Below, in pieces: positions 26,446-34,911 of a stretch of DNA of 64,000 bases. Source of the stretch: WHTK01 sp963711035 (GTDB taxonomy: Bacteria; Chloroflexota; Dehalococcoidia; DSTF01; WHTK01); assembly GCA_963711035.1 (NCBI GenBank), contig CAVQCN010000003.1, positions 186,001 to 250,000 of the forward strand, in the 5' to 3' direction. Positions within the stretch are counted from its first letter, which is position 1. Every line of letters starts with the position of its first letter. The position numbers and the translations under genes are program-made. Under the pieces are notes generated by a model that saw nothing but the letters and a program-made list of their open reading frames with translations, was not told the DNA's origin and ran no database searches.

Positions 26446-26480
26446 AAAAGGGGGTCGGGTAACCGGCCCCTTCTTCTTTG
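26446..26480 (+). terminator. Rho-independent terminator of the surface-protein gene
   Basis: AAGGGG and CCCCTT flank an inner TCGG/CCGG stem with one bulged G and a GTAA loop, followed by CTTCTTCTTTG. It lies 21 bases after the stop codon. Confidence 0.8.
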
Positions 26481-26586
26481 ACCGCAAGTGGCCTATGTAG
26501 CAGATCATCGGGCTTGCGGCTCATCGGGTGGTTCCAGCGAGCGCGCCAGCTGCGCTCCGCACCTTCGCGTGGCTCCGCGCGGGATG

Positions 26587-27270
26587 CTAATCCTTTGGCG
26601 GCAGCGTGGCGTGCAGCCACGGCACCAGGTCACGCACGACGTTCAGCGTGATCTCGTGGCCCATCTCGTACTCGTGGTACTCGGGCGTGTAGCCGGCCTG
26701 CACCAGGAAGTCGCGCGTCGCGTGGCCGCGTTCGACGTCGATCATGGGGTCGTGAAGGCCGTGGGAGATGAAGATGGGCTGGCTGCGCTGCTGCGGTAAC
26801 GTCTTCTCGACCTCCTCGGGGTCGCGGAAGGCGCCGCTCATGACGATGAGGCCGGCGAAGAGGTCGGGCCGCGGCAGGCCGTAGCGCAGGGTGAGGCCGC
26901 CGCCCTGCGAGAAGCCGCCGAGCACGATGTTGCCCGGCTCGGCGCCGGTCTCGGCGATGACCTCCGTCATGAAGGTCTCCATCAACTCCGGCACGTCGGG
27001 CATGTCCGGCGCCGGCGGTTCGACGCCCTGCTGCACGGCCCAGCTATAGCCCATCATGCCGGGGCCGATGGGCAGGCGGTACGGTGCGTTGGGGAAGGCG
27101 TAGACGTAGCCCGTCTCGTCGATGACGCCGGTGAGGCCGGGCAGGTCGTACATGCTGGCGCCGCGGCCATGCGCCAGGACGACGAGCGGCCAGCCGGCGC
27201 CAGGCTGGAATCCCTGGGGTTTCATGAGGACGTAGGAGAGGGCCTTGCCTTCGAAGACTTGCGATTCCAT
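26587..27270 (-). CDS. Alpha/beta hydrolase, phospholipase/carboxylesterase family
   Basis: 227 residues. Nucleophile S121 in GFSQGG, D174 in HGLHDPMID and H205 in GHEI form the catalytic triad of the YpfH/EstB carboxylesterase family. The oxyanion region is LAHGRGAS. Cytoplasmic, no signal peptide. It lies downstream of the riboswitch gene but is separated from it by a terminator, so it is probably expressed on its own. Substrate unknown. Confidence 0.9.
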   Translation of the reverse strand: MESQVFEGKALSYVLMKPQGFQPGAGWPLVVLAHGRGASMYDLPGLTGVIDETGYVYAFPNAPYRLPIGPGMMGYSWAVQQGVEPPAPDMPDVPELMETFMTEVIAETGAEPGNIVLGGFSQGGGLTLRYGLPRPDLFAGLIVMSGAFRDPEEVEKTLPQQRSQPIFISHGLHDPMIDVERGHATRDFLVQAGYTPEYHEYEMGHEITLNVVRDLVPWLHATLPPKD

Positions 27271-27352
27271 GGGGCGCCTTTCTGGCTACGCGGCTCGGTT
27301 CGGGACGATCTTCGCCGTTCACGAGCGCGAGCGCCAGGGGATTGCAGGAATA

Positions 27353-27388
27353 GAAACAGCCCCCCGAGCGGGTTCGGGGGGCCGTTTC
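27353..27388 (-). terminator. Strong terminator of the riboswitch-controlled small gene
   Basis: GAAAC-A-GCCCCCCGA pairs with TTCGGGGGGC-C-GTTTC around a GCGGG loop. On the minus strand the stem is followed by TATTCC. It lies 20 bases past the stop of the 73-residue gene, making that gene monocistronic. Confidence 0.8.
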
Positions 27389-27407
27389 CAGGAAAGGGGG
27401 CCGGCGA

Positions 27408-27629
27408 TCAGGAGATGCCGGCTGTGCGCAGGCCTTTTGCGACTTCGGCGGTGAAGTGGGCGCCGCAGCTCTCGCAGACGAACTCGATTGCTTTGTCCTC
27501 GTCGCCCATGTCCTCGATCCTGTCCCACCGGGGTAGCAGAATCGTGTGCGGACAGTCGATCGGCTCTTGAGCTACCTCTGTCACCTGCTGCTGCCTGGTG
27601 TCACGATCGCGCTTCGAAAAAAGACCCAT
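27408..27629 (-). CDS. 73-residue zinc-ribbon-like protein under c-di-AMP riboswitch control
   Basis: Unrecognised small protein. ATG 27629 has GGAGG 5 bases upstream; an in-frame GTG at 27635 overlaps that site and is less likely. Residues C26-P-H28 and C52-x2-C55-x2-H58 could bind one zinc ion; the N-terminus (GLFSKRDRDTR) is charged and the middle is acidic. No signal peptide or membrane segment. It is the only gene between the c-di-AMP riboswitch upstream and a strong terminator downstream, so its level should respond to c-di-AMP. ydaO-class genes usually concern potassium, osmolyte transport or wall turnover; a link to those is inference only. Confidence 0.8.
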   Translation of the reverse strand: MGLFSKRDRDTRQQQVTEVAQEPIDCPHTILLPRWDRIEDMGDEDKAIEFVCESCGAHFTAEVAKGLRTAGIS

Positions 27630-27688
27630 ACTCACCTCCAGAGTTCCGCGCTGGACCTGAATCGAGTCAGGCTGCGCGTCTCTGTCAG

Positions 27689-27792
27689 TGGTCTGCGGGG
27701 TTAGCTGACGGGTTAGAACTGACAGACTGTTCTTCCTCAGGTTGAGGATTCACCCCGGAACGTGGTTCCCCCGCTCCTTGCGGATTGGACCA
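27689..27792 (-). promoter_or_regulatory. c-di-AMP riboswitch (ydaO/yuaA class)
   Basis: Read on the minus strand, the conserved ydaO core blocks occur in order: TCCAATCCGCAAGGAGCGG, GGGGAACCAC, CCGGGGTGAATCC, a variable hairpin (CCTCAACCTGAGG), then ACCCGTCAGCTAACCCCGC and AGAC. The closing helix P1 is TGGTC with GACCA. These blocks are diagnostic of the c-di-AMP aptamer. The aptamer ends about 60 bases before ATG 27629; the space holds a GCGC/GCGC plus CCTGA/TCAGG hairpin and the ribosome site, so control of translation is as possible as termination. Known ydaO RNAs usually switch expression off when c-di-AMP is high. Confidence 0.9.
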
Positions 27793-27900
27793 TCAGGTTT
27801 GATGGCCTCAAGGTAGCTCGGCTGAGGTGAATTTCCTGCAAATCTGTTTCGCTACTGGTCTCGCGAATCCGTAACAGTGGTATAACAACCCATCACAAGA

Positions 27901-27931
27901 AGAGGCCGGGAGGTTCATCCTCCCGGCCTCT
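27901..27931 (-). terminator. Hairpin terminator after the LigB-type dioxygenase gene
   Basis: A perfect 13-bp stem (27901-27913 with 27919-27931) around TTCAT, 21 bases past the dioxygenase stop. It separates that gene from the riboswitch transcript, whose promoter must lie between about 27800 and 27900. Confidence 0.75.
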
Positions 27932-27952
27932 GGTTCTCGCGTTGCTAATCCC

Positions 27953-29065
27953 TTAAGGGTTCCAGACCGCGAAGGCCTTGCTCGAGTTCTGCAGGTAGCT
28001 GGCTGCGAAGTCGTTCCAGTCGGGGCTCTTGTGGCCCAGCGCTTCCATGGCGCCGAAGAGGCACCACCAGTTGCGCACTTCCTGCAGGCCGCGGATCTCG
28101 ACGTCCTCGTTGGGGATGGCGCGCAGGTAGTCCCAGTCACCACGCACCATGGCGTCGTACATCTGCATGTCCGAGTCGACGTTCGGCCACATGAAGTAGT
28201 TGTTGACCGAGAGGAAGGCGTGCGACCAGCTGGACGACGCGATGAGCGCGACGCGCCAGGGGCTGCGCTCGAACACACGCGCGACGGCGGCGCCGACTTC
28301 CATGCAGCGCTCCGGCGACGGGCCGGGCGGGTCCACTTCGCCTTCCGGCAGGTGGATCTTGCCGACCGGGTAGGCGCCGCCGCGGTTGACGATGACGCGG
28401 CTGCCGTAGCAGTTCACCTGCATCGGCAGAACCGGGTAGTCGAAGCCCTTGCGGTCCCAGTCCAGGTAGAGGACTGAGTTGAGGAAGGCGTGGGCCAGGC
28501 TGCCGTAGTGCAGCGGCTCGTACGCGTAGGCAACGTCGATCTTCTCTTCGATCAGGCCGCGGGCCAGGAACTTGCCGGCCTCACGCTTGCCGGTGATGTG
28601 GACCGTGTAGTCCTCGGGCTCGTTCCAGGAGTTCGGCGGCGCTGCCTCGCCGGGCTGGCGGCCGACGGTCGAAACGGCTCGGTTGGTGTCGAGGCGATCG
28701 TGCAGCGGCTTGTAGGGCTGAATGTCCATGTCGTCGTAGGCGAGGACGCAGAAGGACGGGACGATGTCCTCCTTGAAGTTCTCGTACTGGTCGTCGCCCC
28801 AGACGAGGATGAAGTCCGGGTTGAAGGCGTCCAGCATCTCGCGCTGCTTGCGGCAGTTCTCGATGAACTGCTGGCGGTGGGCCAGGATGTGGTTGTGGCC
28901 CTCGTCGTCGGCCAACTGCTCGATCATCATGGGCGGCCAGTTCTTGCGGTCCTTGAACTCAGCCGGAATGTCAGGCCGGTTGATCGCGTTGAGCACGAAT
29001 TTGTCCGGTGCCGGGCGGACCATGCCCGGGTAGTGGCTCATGCCGATGCCAAGAATCTCACCCAT
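27953..29065 (-). CDS. Extradiol ring-cleavage dioxygenase, class III (LigB superfamily)
   Basis: 370 residues. The N-terminal IGMSHYPGM carries the first metal histidine, and VWGDDQYENF and the later HITGKREAG and SSWSHAFLS segments match LigB/protocatechuate 4,5-dioxygenase-type folds. Such enzymes use Fe(II) to open catechol-like rings, though many bacterial members have other or unknown substrates. ATG 29065 has GAGGAGGAG upstream. No LigA subunit and no aromatic pathway genes are adjacent, so the substrate is open. Confidence 0.83.
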   Translation of the reverse strand: MGEILGIGMSHYPGMVRPAPDKFVLNAINRPDIPAEFKDRKNWPPMMIEQLADDEGHNHILAHRQQFIENCRKQREMLDAFNPDFILVWGDDQYENFKEDIVPSFCVLAYDDMDIQPYKPLHDRLDTNRAVSTVGRQPGEAAPPNSWNEPEDYTVHITGKREAGKFLARGLIEEKIDVAYAYEPLHYGSLAHAFLNSVLYLDWDRKGFDYPVLPMQVNCYGSRVIVNRGGAYPVGKIHLPEGEVDPPGPSPERCMEVGAAVARVFERSPWRVALIASSSWSHAFLSVNNYFMWPNVDSDMQMYDAMVRGDWDYLRAIPNEDVEIRGLQEVRNWWCLFGAMEALGHKSPDWNDFAASYLQNSSKAFAVWNP

Positions 29066-29207
29066 GAGGGGCTCCTCCTCTACTTGCTGCAGTTCTGAGC
29101 AGAATGCACCAGTCGGGCCTCATTCTGCTGCCGCGTCCATGACGATCACATCATGGCCCACGCACGATTTTTTCTATGGCGATTGTAGACCGCGTCCATA
29201 TTCGAGG

Positions 29208-29765
29208 TCACGCCTCCGGCTCCGCTCCTTGCGGTCCGTCATCCTCCAGCTCGTCGGGGCCGACGATGGACAGCGCAGCCCACAGCAGCAGCGCGTCCAC
29301 CACGCCGAACAGGTACCCCAGGATGGCGCCCACGACCGCTCCTATCACAGCGCTCACGGGTGCGATCGCCAGAAACTCGATAACGGTGAACTCGCCGATG
29401 CCTCGGACGCCATGCCAGTTGCCGCTGATGAGGCTGTCGCCGTAGTTGATCAGCACAGAGAGCACGGCGGTGACTGCGCCTGCCGTCGCGCCCCCCACGA
29501 GGCCGTAGCCGGGCGGGCGCAGCTGGCCCAGGAACATGCGAGGGATGAGGACCCAGCCGTCGTACAGAGCCCGGCGCGCACCGAGCCAGGTGGCGAGCCA
29601 TAGAGCGCCGAACAAGAGCAGGCCGAGCACCGTCCCCTGGGCGTCAAGGAACTTGCCCAGGTCGCTCCTCAGATAGACCACGAGGACCGCGAGGAGCAGC
29701 AGCAGCGAGGCGTGGAAGGCGCCCAGGCACCAGACGAGCAGTCGCAGCCGGCCTCGATCTGCCAT
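29208..29765 (-). CDS. Hypothetical membrane protein
   Basis: 185 residues, not recognised. Hydrophobic helices at about 8-30, 44-64, 87-107 and 125-155, with an acidic tail (PDELEDDGPQGAEPEA). The glycine-rich helices GATAGAVTAVLSVLI and APVSAVIGAVVGAILGYLFG may pack tightly. It starts 1 base after the stop of the CopD-like gene, so the two are cotranscribed. Confidence 0.7.
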   Translation of the reverse strand: MADRGRLRLLVWCLGAFHASLLLLLAVLVVYLRSDLGKFLDAQGTVLGLLLFGALWLATWLGARRALYDGWVLIPRMFLGQLRPPGYGLVGGATAGAVTAVLSVLINYGDSLISGNWHGVRGIGEFTVIEFLAIAPVSAVIGAVVGAILGYLFGVVDALLLWAALSIVGPDELEDDGPQGAEPEA

Positions 29766-29766
29766 C

Positions 29767-30214
29767 TCAGAAGTGGGCCAGCGCCACGGCGATGCCGACC
29801 ACGCCCGCGGCGAGCACGGCGGTTCCCGTGTACAGCATCTGCAGAGAGTGCAAGCGTTTTCGGGTCAGGACGGTTTCAGGAGTCAGCGCCACGAATAGCG
29901 CCAGGCAGCGCACCATCGAGTAGACGAGGAGGACCGCGACCAGCGCCAGCTTCGTGACGAGTTGATGGCCCCAGTCGCTCCCGGACGGAGGGAGTGCACG
30001 GCCGAAGTGTCCCAGGTTGCCGACTGCCCGTCGCGACGATGAGACCGACGGCGCCCCAGAAGCCCCACTCGTACGCCTCCATCAGCGTGAGCTGCCATCG
30101 CGTTTCGGTGAGGCGCTTCTGGTTCGCGACGAAGAAGACGAGGATGAGGAGGATAGCGCCGCCCAGGATGAAGGCGGCTGAGCCAACGTGAACGGTACGT
30201 ACGAGGAACGCCAA
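29767..30214 (-). pseudogene. CopD-like membrane protein gene broken by a single frameshift
   Basis: The first frame starts at ATG 30214 (TVHVGSAAFILGGAILLILVF...GLIVATG) and runs for about 62 codons. The second frame resumes at VGNLGHFGRALPPSG and reads through LALVAVLLVYSMVRCLALF and VLAAGVVGIAVALAHF to TGA at 29767-29769. Joining them near base 30026 gives one four-helix protein of about 148 residues with a CopD/DUF2269-like first helix (His in HVGSA). One extra base in ACGGGCAGTCGGC explains the break. Whether this is a real mutation or an assembly error cannot be told. Confidence 0.7.
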
Positions 30215-30371
30215 TAGGGCCGCGTCTCCGAGTTTCCCTAACCGTACGGTGGATGCCGTCTACGGTCTACGTGCTCGTCCGGGCCGAGTCGCCGGGCTGG
30301 ATCAGCGTGCCGCCGGACGGTCGCCGCCGCGTCTTCTTCGTAATCCAGCATTGGCGCGGATCTGCCGAATG

Positions 30372-31721
30372 CTAATTCCGCAGCAGTCCGATGAGCTCGC
30401 TCACGTTGGCCACGCTGCGCAGGTCGTGGATCAGGGCCAGGCTCGCCTCGATCTGGTGCTGCCCGAGGCCGGAGGCCGGCATCAGCGCCCGGTACTTCGC
30501 GTCCACGTCGCTCCACGAGACGCCCCGTGAGGCCGAGCCCTTCGGAGCGTAGACCGTGCTGCTGTAGCTGCGCCCGTCCTGCGTGCGGATCGTGACGATG
30601 CAGCCCTCGTGGAAGCGCTCGACGTCCTGGGTGATGGGCTCGCCGATTCGCACCTTGTCCTCGAGACTGACGATGACCGGATCGGCGATCTTCTGCGGCG
30701 TCGCGTGCTGCCAGGAGAACTCGCGGTCGGCAGCGCCGGCGGAGAGGAAGTAAGCGGGGCTGTGCGCGATGCCGATCAGGTCGGTGGGATGCACCGGTCC
30801 CGGCAGCTGTGTCAGGCCGACCTTCGACATCGTGATCGTCTCGATCTCGTTCGGCTTGACGTCGCCGGCGATGGCGGCGTTGGCCGCTGCTTCGGCGAGC
30901 GCGTGATGCGGGTGGCCGCCGGGCACGAGCTTGACGGCGATCTGGTCGAGGATCTGCCATGTCTTGCCCAGGTCTCGCGTGGCGCTCCCCGTGTCGCTGC
31001 CCTGGTAGATCTCGAAGTAGCCCTCTGCCGTCTCGAAGATGTGCTCCTCGGCGCGATAGCCCTTCTGCGCCGCCAGCGCAGCCAGCACGCCGTTCTGTGC
31101 CGCCATGCCGCCGTGGTACTCGCGCGCCACGCTGGTGTTCGCCGCCGCCATGATGCCGCCCATCGACGTCGCGGACAGGGCGAGCGCGTGCGTCGTCTCG
31201 ACGGCGTCGAGGCCCAGCAGCCGGCTGGCGGCCACCGCCGCGCCGAACACGGCGACGATGCAGCCGTGGAAGCCGAGACGGCGGAAGCCCGGTGTAATGG
31301 CGCCGCCGATGCGGCCGGCAGCCTCGTAGCCCAGGACGATGGCGCTGAGCACGTCCTCGCCACTGCGGCCCTGCCACTCGCCGATCGCCAGCGCGGCAGA
31401 GACGAGTGGCGTGCCGGGGTGGACGATGTTGCGCAGGTCGCTGTCGTCCGAAGCCGCCGCATCGCTCATGGTGGCGTTGGCGCGCGCTGCGAGCACGGCG
31501 GGCAGGCGGGGCCCCTTGTCGTACCACAGCGACGCCTGCGGCTCGCCGCCCTGCTCCCTTGCCAGCGACCGGATGATGCCGGCCGATTCGATGCCGGAAC
31601 CGAGGGACGCGCTGGCGAGCGTGCTGGCAACCAGCATGGCGCCGTACTCCACTGCCTGCGGCGGCAGGTCGGAGAACCGCCGGCTGACGAAGAACTCGGC
31701 GAGCTCGCTCGCAACGCTCAT
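30372..31721 (-). CDS. MmgE/PrpD family protein (2-methylcitrate dehydratase-like)
   Basis: 449 residues. Family features: an N-terminal helical domain (ELAEFFVSRRFSDLPPQAVEYG), DLRNIVHPGTPLVSAALA, and LSATSMGGIMAA. The family includes 2-methylcitrate dehydratase, cis-aconitate decarboxylase and many proteins of unknown substrate. No prpB or prpC gene is present, so methylcitrate cycle function is not supported by context. Upstream is a deoxyhypusine-synthase-like gene on the same strand, 80 bases away. Confidence 0.9.
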   Translation of the reverse strand: MSVASELAEFFVSRRFSDLPPQAVEYGAMLVASTLASASLGSGIESAGIIRSLAREQGGEPQASLWYDKGPRLPAVLAARANATMSDAAASDDSDLRNIVHPGTPLVSAALAIGEWQGRSGEDVLSAIVLGYEAAGRIGGAITPGFRRLGFHGCIVAVFGAAVAASRLLGLDAVETTHALALSATSMGGIMAAANTSVAREYHGGMAAQNGVLAALAAQKGYRAEEHIFETAEGYFEIYQGSDTGSATRDLGKTWQILDQIAVKLVPGGHPHHALAEAAANAAIAGDVKPNEIETITMSKVGLTQLPGPVHPTDLIGIAHSPAYFLSAGAADREFSWQHATPQKIADPVIVSLEDKVRIGEPITQDVERFHEGCIVTIRTQDGRSYSSTVYAPKGSASRGVSWSDVDAKYRALMPASGLGQHQIEASLALIHDLRSVANVSELIGLLRN

Positions 31722-31801
31722 TGATCGTCCCTCCTCATGCGCGTTCCTGACGCGGCGCTAGTGAACATAAGCCGCGATTACGTCAGTGTCAAAGACGCCG
31801 G

Positions 31802-32767
31802 CTACTGGTCCAGGACGTAGGCGAAGATCAGCGGCGCAACGATGGTCGCGTCGGACTCGATGACGAAGCGCGGCGTGTCGACGGAGAGCTTGCCCCACGT
31901 GATCTTCTCGTTGGGCACGGCGCCGCTGTAGGAGCCGTAGGACGTGGTGCTGTCCGAGATCTGGCAGAAGTAGCCCCACAGGCGGCAGTCCTGGTGCAGG
32001 TCCTGCTGGATCAGCGGCACGACGCAGATCGGGAAGTCGCCGGCGATGCCGCCGCCGATCTGGAAGAAGCCGATCGACTGCTCCTGCGAGTTCGCCTTGT
32101 ACCAGTCGACCAGCGAGCCCATCATCTCGAGGCCGGACTTGACGCAGCCGTAGTCGACCTCGCCTCGGATGGCGGCGGCGACGAAGACGTTGCCGAGCGT
32201 CGAGTCTTCCCAGCCGGGCGTGAAGATAGGCAGGCCGCGCTGGCTCGCGGCGACGACCCAGGCGTCGTTCGGATCGGACTCGTAAAGCTCCTCCAGCACG
32301 CCGCTCTCGACAAGCTGGTAGATGTACTCGTAAGGGAAGTAGCGCTTGCCCTCGCTCGACGCCTTGCGCCACAGGTCGAGCATGCGGCGCTCGATGCGGC
32401 GCATTGCTTCCTCCTCCGGGATGCAGGTGTCCGTGACGCGGTTCATGCCGGAGTTGAGCAGGTCCAGCTCTTCCTGGTCTGAGAGGTTGCGATAGTTAGG
32501 CACGCGCTTGTAGTGGTCGTGCGCCACCAGGTTGAAGATGTCTTCCTCAAGGTTGGCTCCGGTGGAGCAGATGCCGTGCACCTTTTCGGCGCGCACCATC
32601 TCGGCCAGTGAGATGCCGAGCTCCGCCGTGCTCATGGCGCCCGCGACGGTCATGAACATCTTGCCGCCCTGCGCCAGGTGGTCGACGTACGCCTGCGCCG
32701 CGTCGACGACGACCGCGGCATTAAAGTGGCGGTAGTTATGGCTGATGAAGTCCTTGATCACGCTCAT
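31802..32767 (-). CDS. Deoxyhypusine synthase-like protein
   Basis: 321 residues. Shares the NAD/spermidine-binding architecture of deoxyhypusine synthase: AGAMSTAELGISLAEMVR, STGANLEEDIFNLVAHDHY, and near the C-terminus GSYSGAVPNEKITWGKL, where the WGK lysine matches the catalytic lysine of the eukaryotic enzyme. Bacteria lack eIF5A, so members in bacteria probably act on polyamines (homospermidine-synthase-like) or an unknown target. GAAAGG-type ribosome site upstream of ATG 32767. No speA/speE-type gene is nearby. Confidence 0.9.
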   Translation of the reverse strand: MSVIKDFISHNYRHFNAAVVVDAAQAYVDHLAQGGKMFMTVAGAMSTAELGISLAEMVRAEKVHGICSTGANLEEDIFNLVAHDHYKRVPNYRNLSDQEELDLLNSGMNRVTDTCIPEEEAMRRIERRMLDLWRKASSEGKRYFPYEYIYQLVESGVLEELYESDPNDAWVVAASQRGLPIFTPGWEDSTLGNVFVAAAIRGEVDYGCVKSGLEMMGSLVDWYKANSQEQSIGFFQIGGGIAGDFPICVVPLIQQDLHQDCRLWGYFCQISDSTTSYGSYSGAVPNEKITWGKLSVDTPRFVIESDATIVAPLIFAYVLDQ

Positions 32768-32812
32768 GGGTAGGGCCAGCCTTTCGTTAGTGCCAGTTGC
32801 CCTCGGCTCCGA

Positions 32813-33547
32813 TCAGAACTTGAGGCGCTTGAATATCTTCTCAGGCAGAGCGCGGATGATCAGCATGATGGGGGACCAGAACCAGGGCGTATAGACCACG
32901 TCCTCGCCCTTGAGCATCGCCTCGTAGATGCGGCGGCCCACTTTGTCCGCCTTGCCTGTGAGCGGACCCTTCCTCAGGTCGGCCGTCATCGGCGTGTCGA
33001 CGATGCCCGGCTTGATCGTGATCACACTGACGCCGGACTTGCTCAGGCGCGCGCGCAGGCCGCTGGTGAAGGCGCTCACCGCAGCCTTGGCCGAACCGTA
33101 GACGTAGTTGCTGGCGCGGCCACGATCGCCCGCGACCGAGGAGATGACGGCGATGCAGCCGGAGCCCTGCTGCTCGAAGCGATTGCCCAGCAGCGTCAGC
33201 AGCGACATGTAGCTGAGCGCGTTGGTGCGCATCTCGGTCAGCATGACGTCAACGCTGCTCTGCGACTGCTGCTGGTCGCCCAGCGTGCCGTGCGCAATCA
33301 GCACCGCGTCGAGGCCTCCCAGGGCGGTTGCTGCTGCCTCGATGACGCGGGGGTGGTCCGGCAGGTCGGCGATGTCGGCGATGATCGTCTCGACGCGGCC
33401 GGCGCCGCGCGTGCGCAGGTCGTCTGCCACGCTCGTAAGGCGGGTCTGGTCACGGCCGACGAGGGCGATGTCCGCTTTGTCGGCCGCGAAGTTCTTCGCC
33501 GTTTCCCAGGCGATGGCGGACGTGCCCCCAAAGATCGCAAGTTTCAC
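32813..33547 (-). CDS. dprE2: SDR family reductase, DprE2-like (decaprenylphosphoryl-ketopentose reductase)
   Basis: 244 residues from GTG 33547, which has AGGAG 8 bases upstream and overlaps the DprE1-like stop by 4 bases. Rossmann motif IFGGTSAIAWETAK; the SDR catalytic set is ISSVAG, then Y-x3-K in YVYGSAK. The C-terminal WSPIMLIIRALPEKIFKRL, a hydrophobic and basic tail, matches DprE2 proteins. In mycobacteria DprE1/DprE2 together epimerise decaprenyl-phosphoryl-ribose to the arabinose donor for the wall. Confidence 0.85.
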   Translation of the reverse strand: MKLAIFGGTSAIAWETAKNFAADKADIALVGRDQTRLTSVADDLRTRGAGRVETIIADIADLPDHPRVIEAAATALGGLDAVLIAHGTLGDQQQSQSSVDVMLTEMRTNALSYMSLLTLLGNRFEQQGSGCIAVISSVAGDRGRASNYVYGSAKAAVSAFTSGLRARLSKSGVSVITIKPGIVDTPMTADLRKGPLTGKADKVGRRIYEAMLKGEDVVYTPWFWSPIMLIIRALPEKIFKRLKF

Positions 33548-34911
33548 GCTGCTCTCCTGCTTGAGTCTCCGGTCACGCGCCGCCAGAAGCTGGACGAGAA
33601 GCGCTGGTCGACATAGGGTGCGAACTCGCGCCATTTCGGGAAGCTGGCTTCGAACATGCGCGGCGACATACGCGCGTCCTTGGCAGGATAGACGGCGCCG
33701 CCATGCGCCAGGACGATGTCGTCCAGCGAGTTGAGCAGGCGCAGTGTGCTGTCGCCCAGGTTGGCGAAGTCGAGCGCCAGCGTGGCGCCGGGGCGCGGGA
33801 ACGACATCATGCCGGGCGATTCGAGGTCGCCGAACTCCTTGAGCACCGCGAGGAAGGAGCCCTGACCCGCCGCCGCCGTCTGCTCGAAGATGGCCGTCAG
33901 CGCCTCGCGCGCCGCCTCGTGTGGGATGACGCACTGGTGCTGGAAGAAGCCGCGCTTGCCGTAGAGCAGCCGGTTCCAGTTGCCGATCGAGTCCAGCGGA
34001 TAGAAGAAGGGGTCGTAGGGAACGGTGCGCCGCATGCGCTTCGGCAGCTGGCGGTGATAAAGGGCGGTGTTGAACGCCTTGAGCAGCGGGCCGGTGATCA
34101 GGCCGGAGGGTACGTCGAAGGGCATGCTGAGGCGCTGCTTGAAATCGCCGCTCTTGCCGGGGATGCGCGGCTGCCAGGCGTGGTTGCCGCGCATGAAGAG
34201 GCCGCGGCCCATGCTCTTGCCGGTCGCCATGCAGTCGACCCAGGACATGGTGAACTCGCTGGACGTGTCGGACTCGCTCGAGACCTCGAAGAACTCGTCC
34301 AGCGACCCGAAGCGGATCGACTCCATGTCGATGAAGGGGCCGGAGACGGCGCGCAGCCGGATCTCGGCCCACAGGATGATGCCGGTGAGGCCGAGCCCGC
34401 CGATCGTGGCCCGGAACAGCGCCTCGTTTTCGGACGGGGAGCAGACGAAGCGCTGGCCGTCGGAGCGTAGCAGCTCGAAGCGCGTGACGTGGCGCCCGAA
34501 GGTACCGGCGACGTGGTGGTTCTTGCCGTGCACGTCGTTGGCGATGGCGCCGCCGATTGTGACGAACTTCGTGCCGGGCGACGTCGGCAAGAACCAGCCG
34601 CGCGGCACCGCGAATCGCAGGATATCGGTCAGTGTCACGCCGGCCTCGCAGCGCAGCGTGCCGGTAGCGTCGTCGAAAGCGATGAAGCGGCGCAGGCGGC
34701 TCGTGTCGATCAGCACGCCGCCCTCGTTGAGGCAGCTGTCGCCGTAGCTGCGTCCCAGGCCGTATGGCAGCACGGCGCCAGGTGCTTGCAAAGCCGTTGC
34801 GACGTCGTCGATCCACTCGGGCGTGACGACGGCCTGCGCCTCGACGGGCGGGTAGCGGCCCCACGACTCGCGCACCCGCGTCGTCTGCGGAGGCAGCGGT
34901 GCGGCGGGCAT
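33544..34911 (-). CDS. dprE1: FAD-dependent oxidoreductase, DprE1-like
   Basis: 455 residues. FAD-binding (VAO/PCMH-type) domain: GLGRSYGDSCLNEGG and GGAIANDVHGKNHH. The C-terminal domain ends with VYPAKDARMSP, FPKWREFAPYVD and FSSSFWRR, all DprE1 signatures. Together with the overlapping dprE2 it should oxidise and re-reduce a polyprenyl-phosphoribose, giving a polyprenyl-phosphoarabinose sugar donor. No arabinosyltransferase is in the window. The 5' side is a 463-base divergent gap. Confidence 0.88.
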   Translation of the reverse strand: MPAAPLPPQTTRVRESWGRYPPVEAQAVVTPEWIDDVATALQAPGAVLPYGLGRSYGDSCLNEGGVLIDTSRLRRFIAFDDATGTLRCEAGVTLTDILRFAVPRGWFLPTSPGTKFVTIGGAIANDVHGKNHHVAGTFGRHVTRFELLRSDGQRFVCSPSENEALFRATIGGLGLTGIILWAEIRLRAVSGPFIDMESIRFGSLDEFFEVSSESDTSSEFTMSWVDCMATGKSMGRGLFMRGNHAWQPRIPGKSGDFKQRLSMPFDVPSGLITGPLLKAFNTALYHRQLPKRMRRTVPYDPFFYPLDSIGNWNRLLYGKRGFFQHQCVIPHEAAREALTAIFEQTAAAGQGSFLAVLKEFGDLESPGMMSFPRPGATLALDFANLGDSTLRLLNSLDDIVLAHGGAVYPAKDARMSPRMFEASFPKWREFAPYVDQRFSSSFWRRVTGDSSRRAA

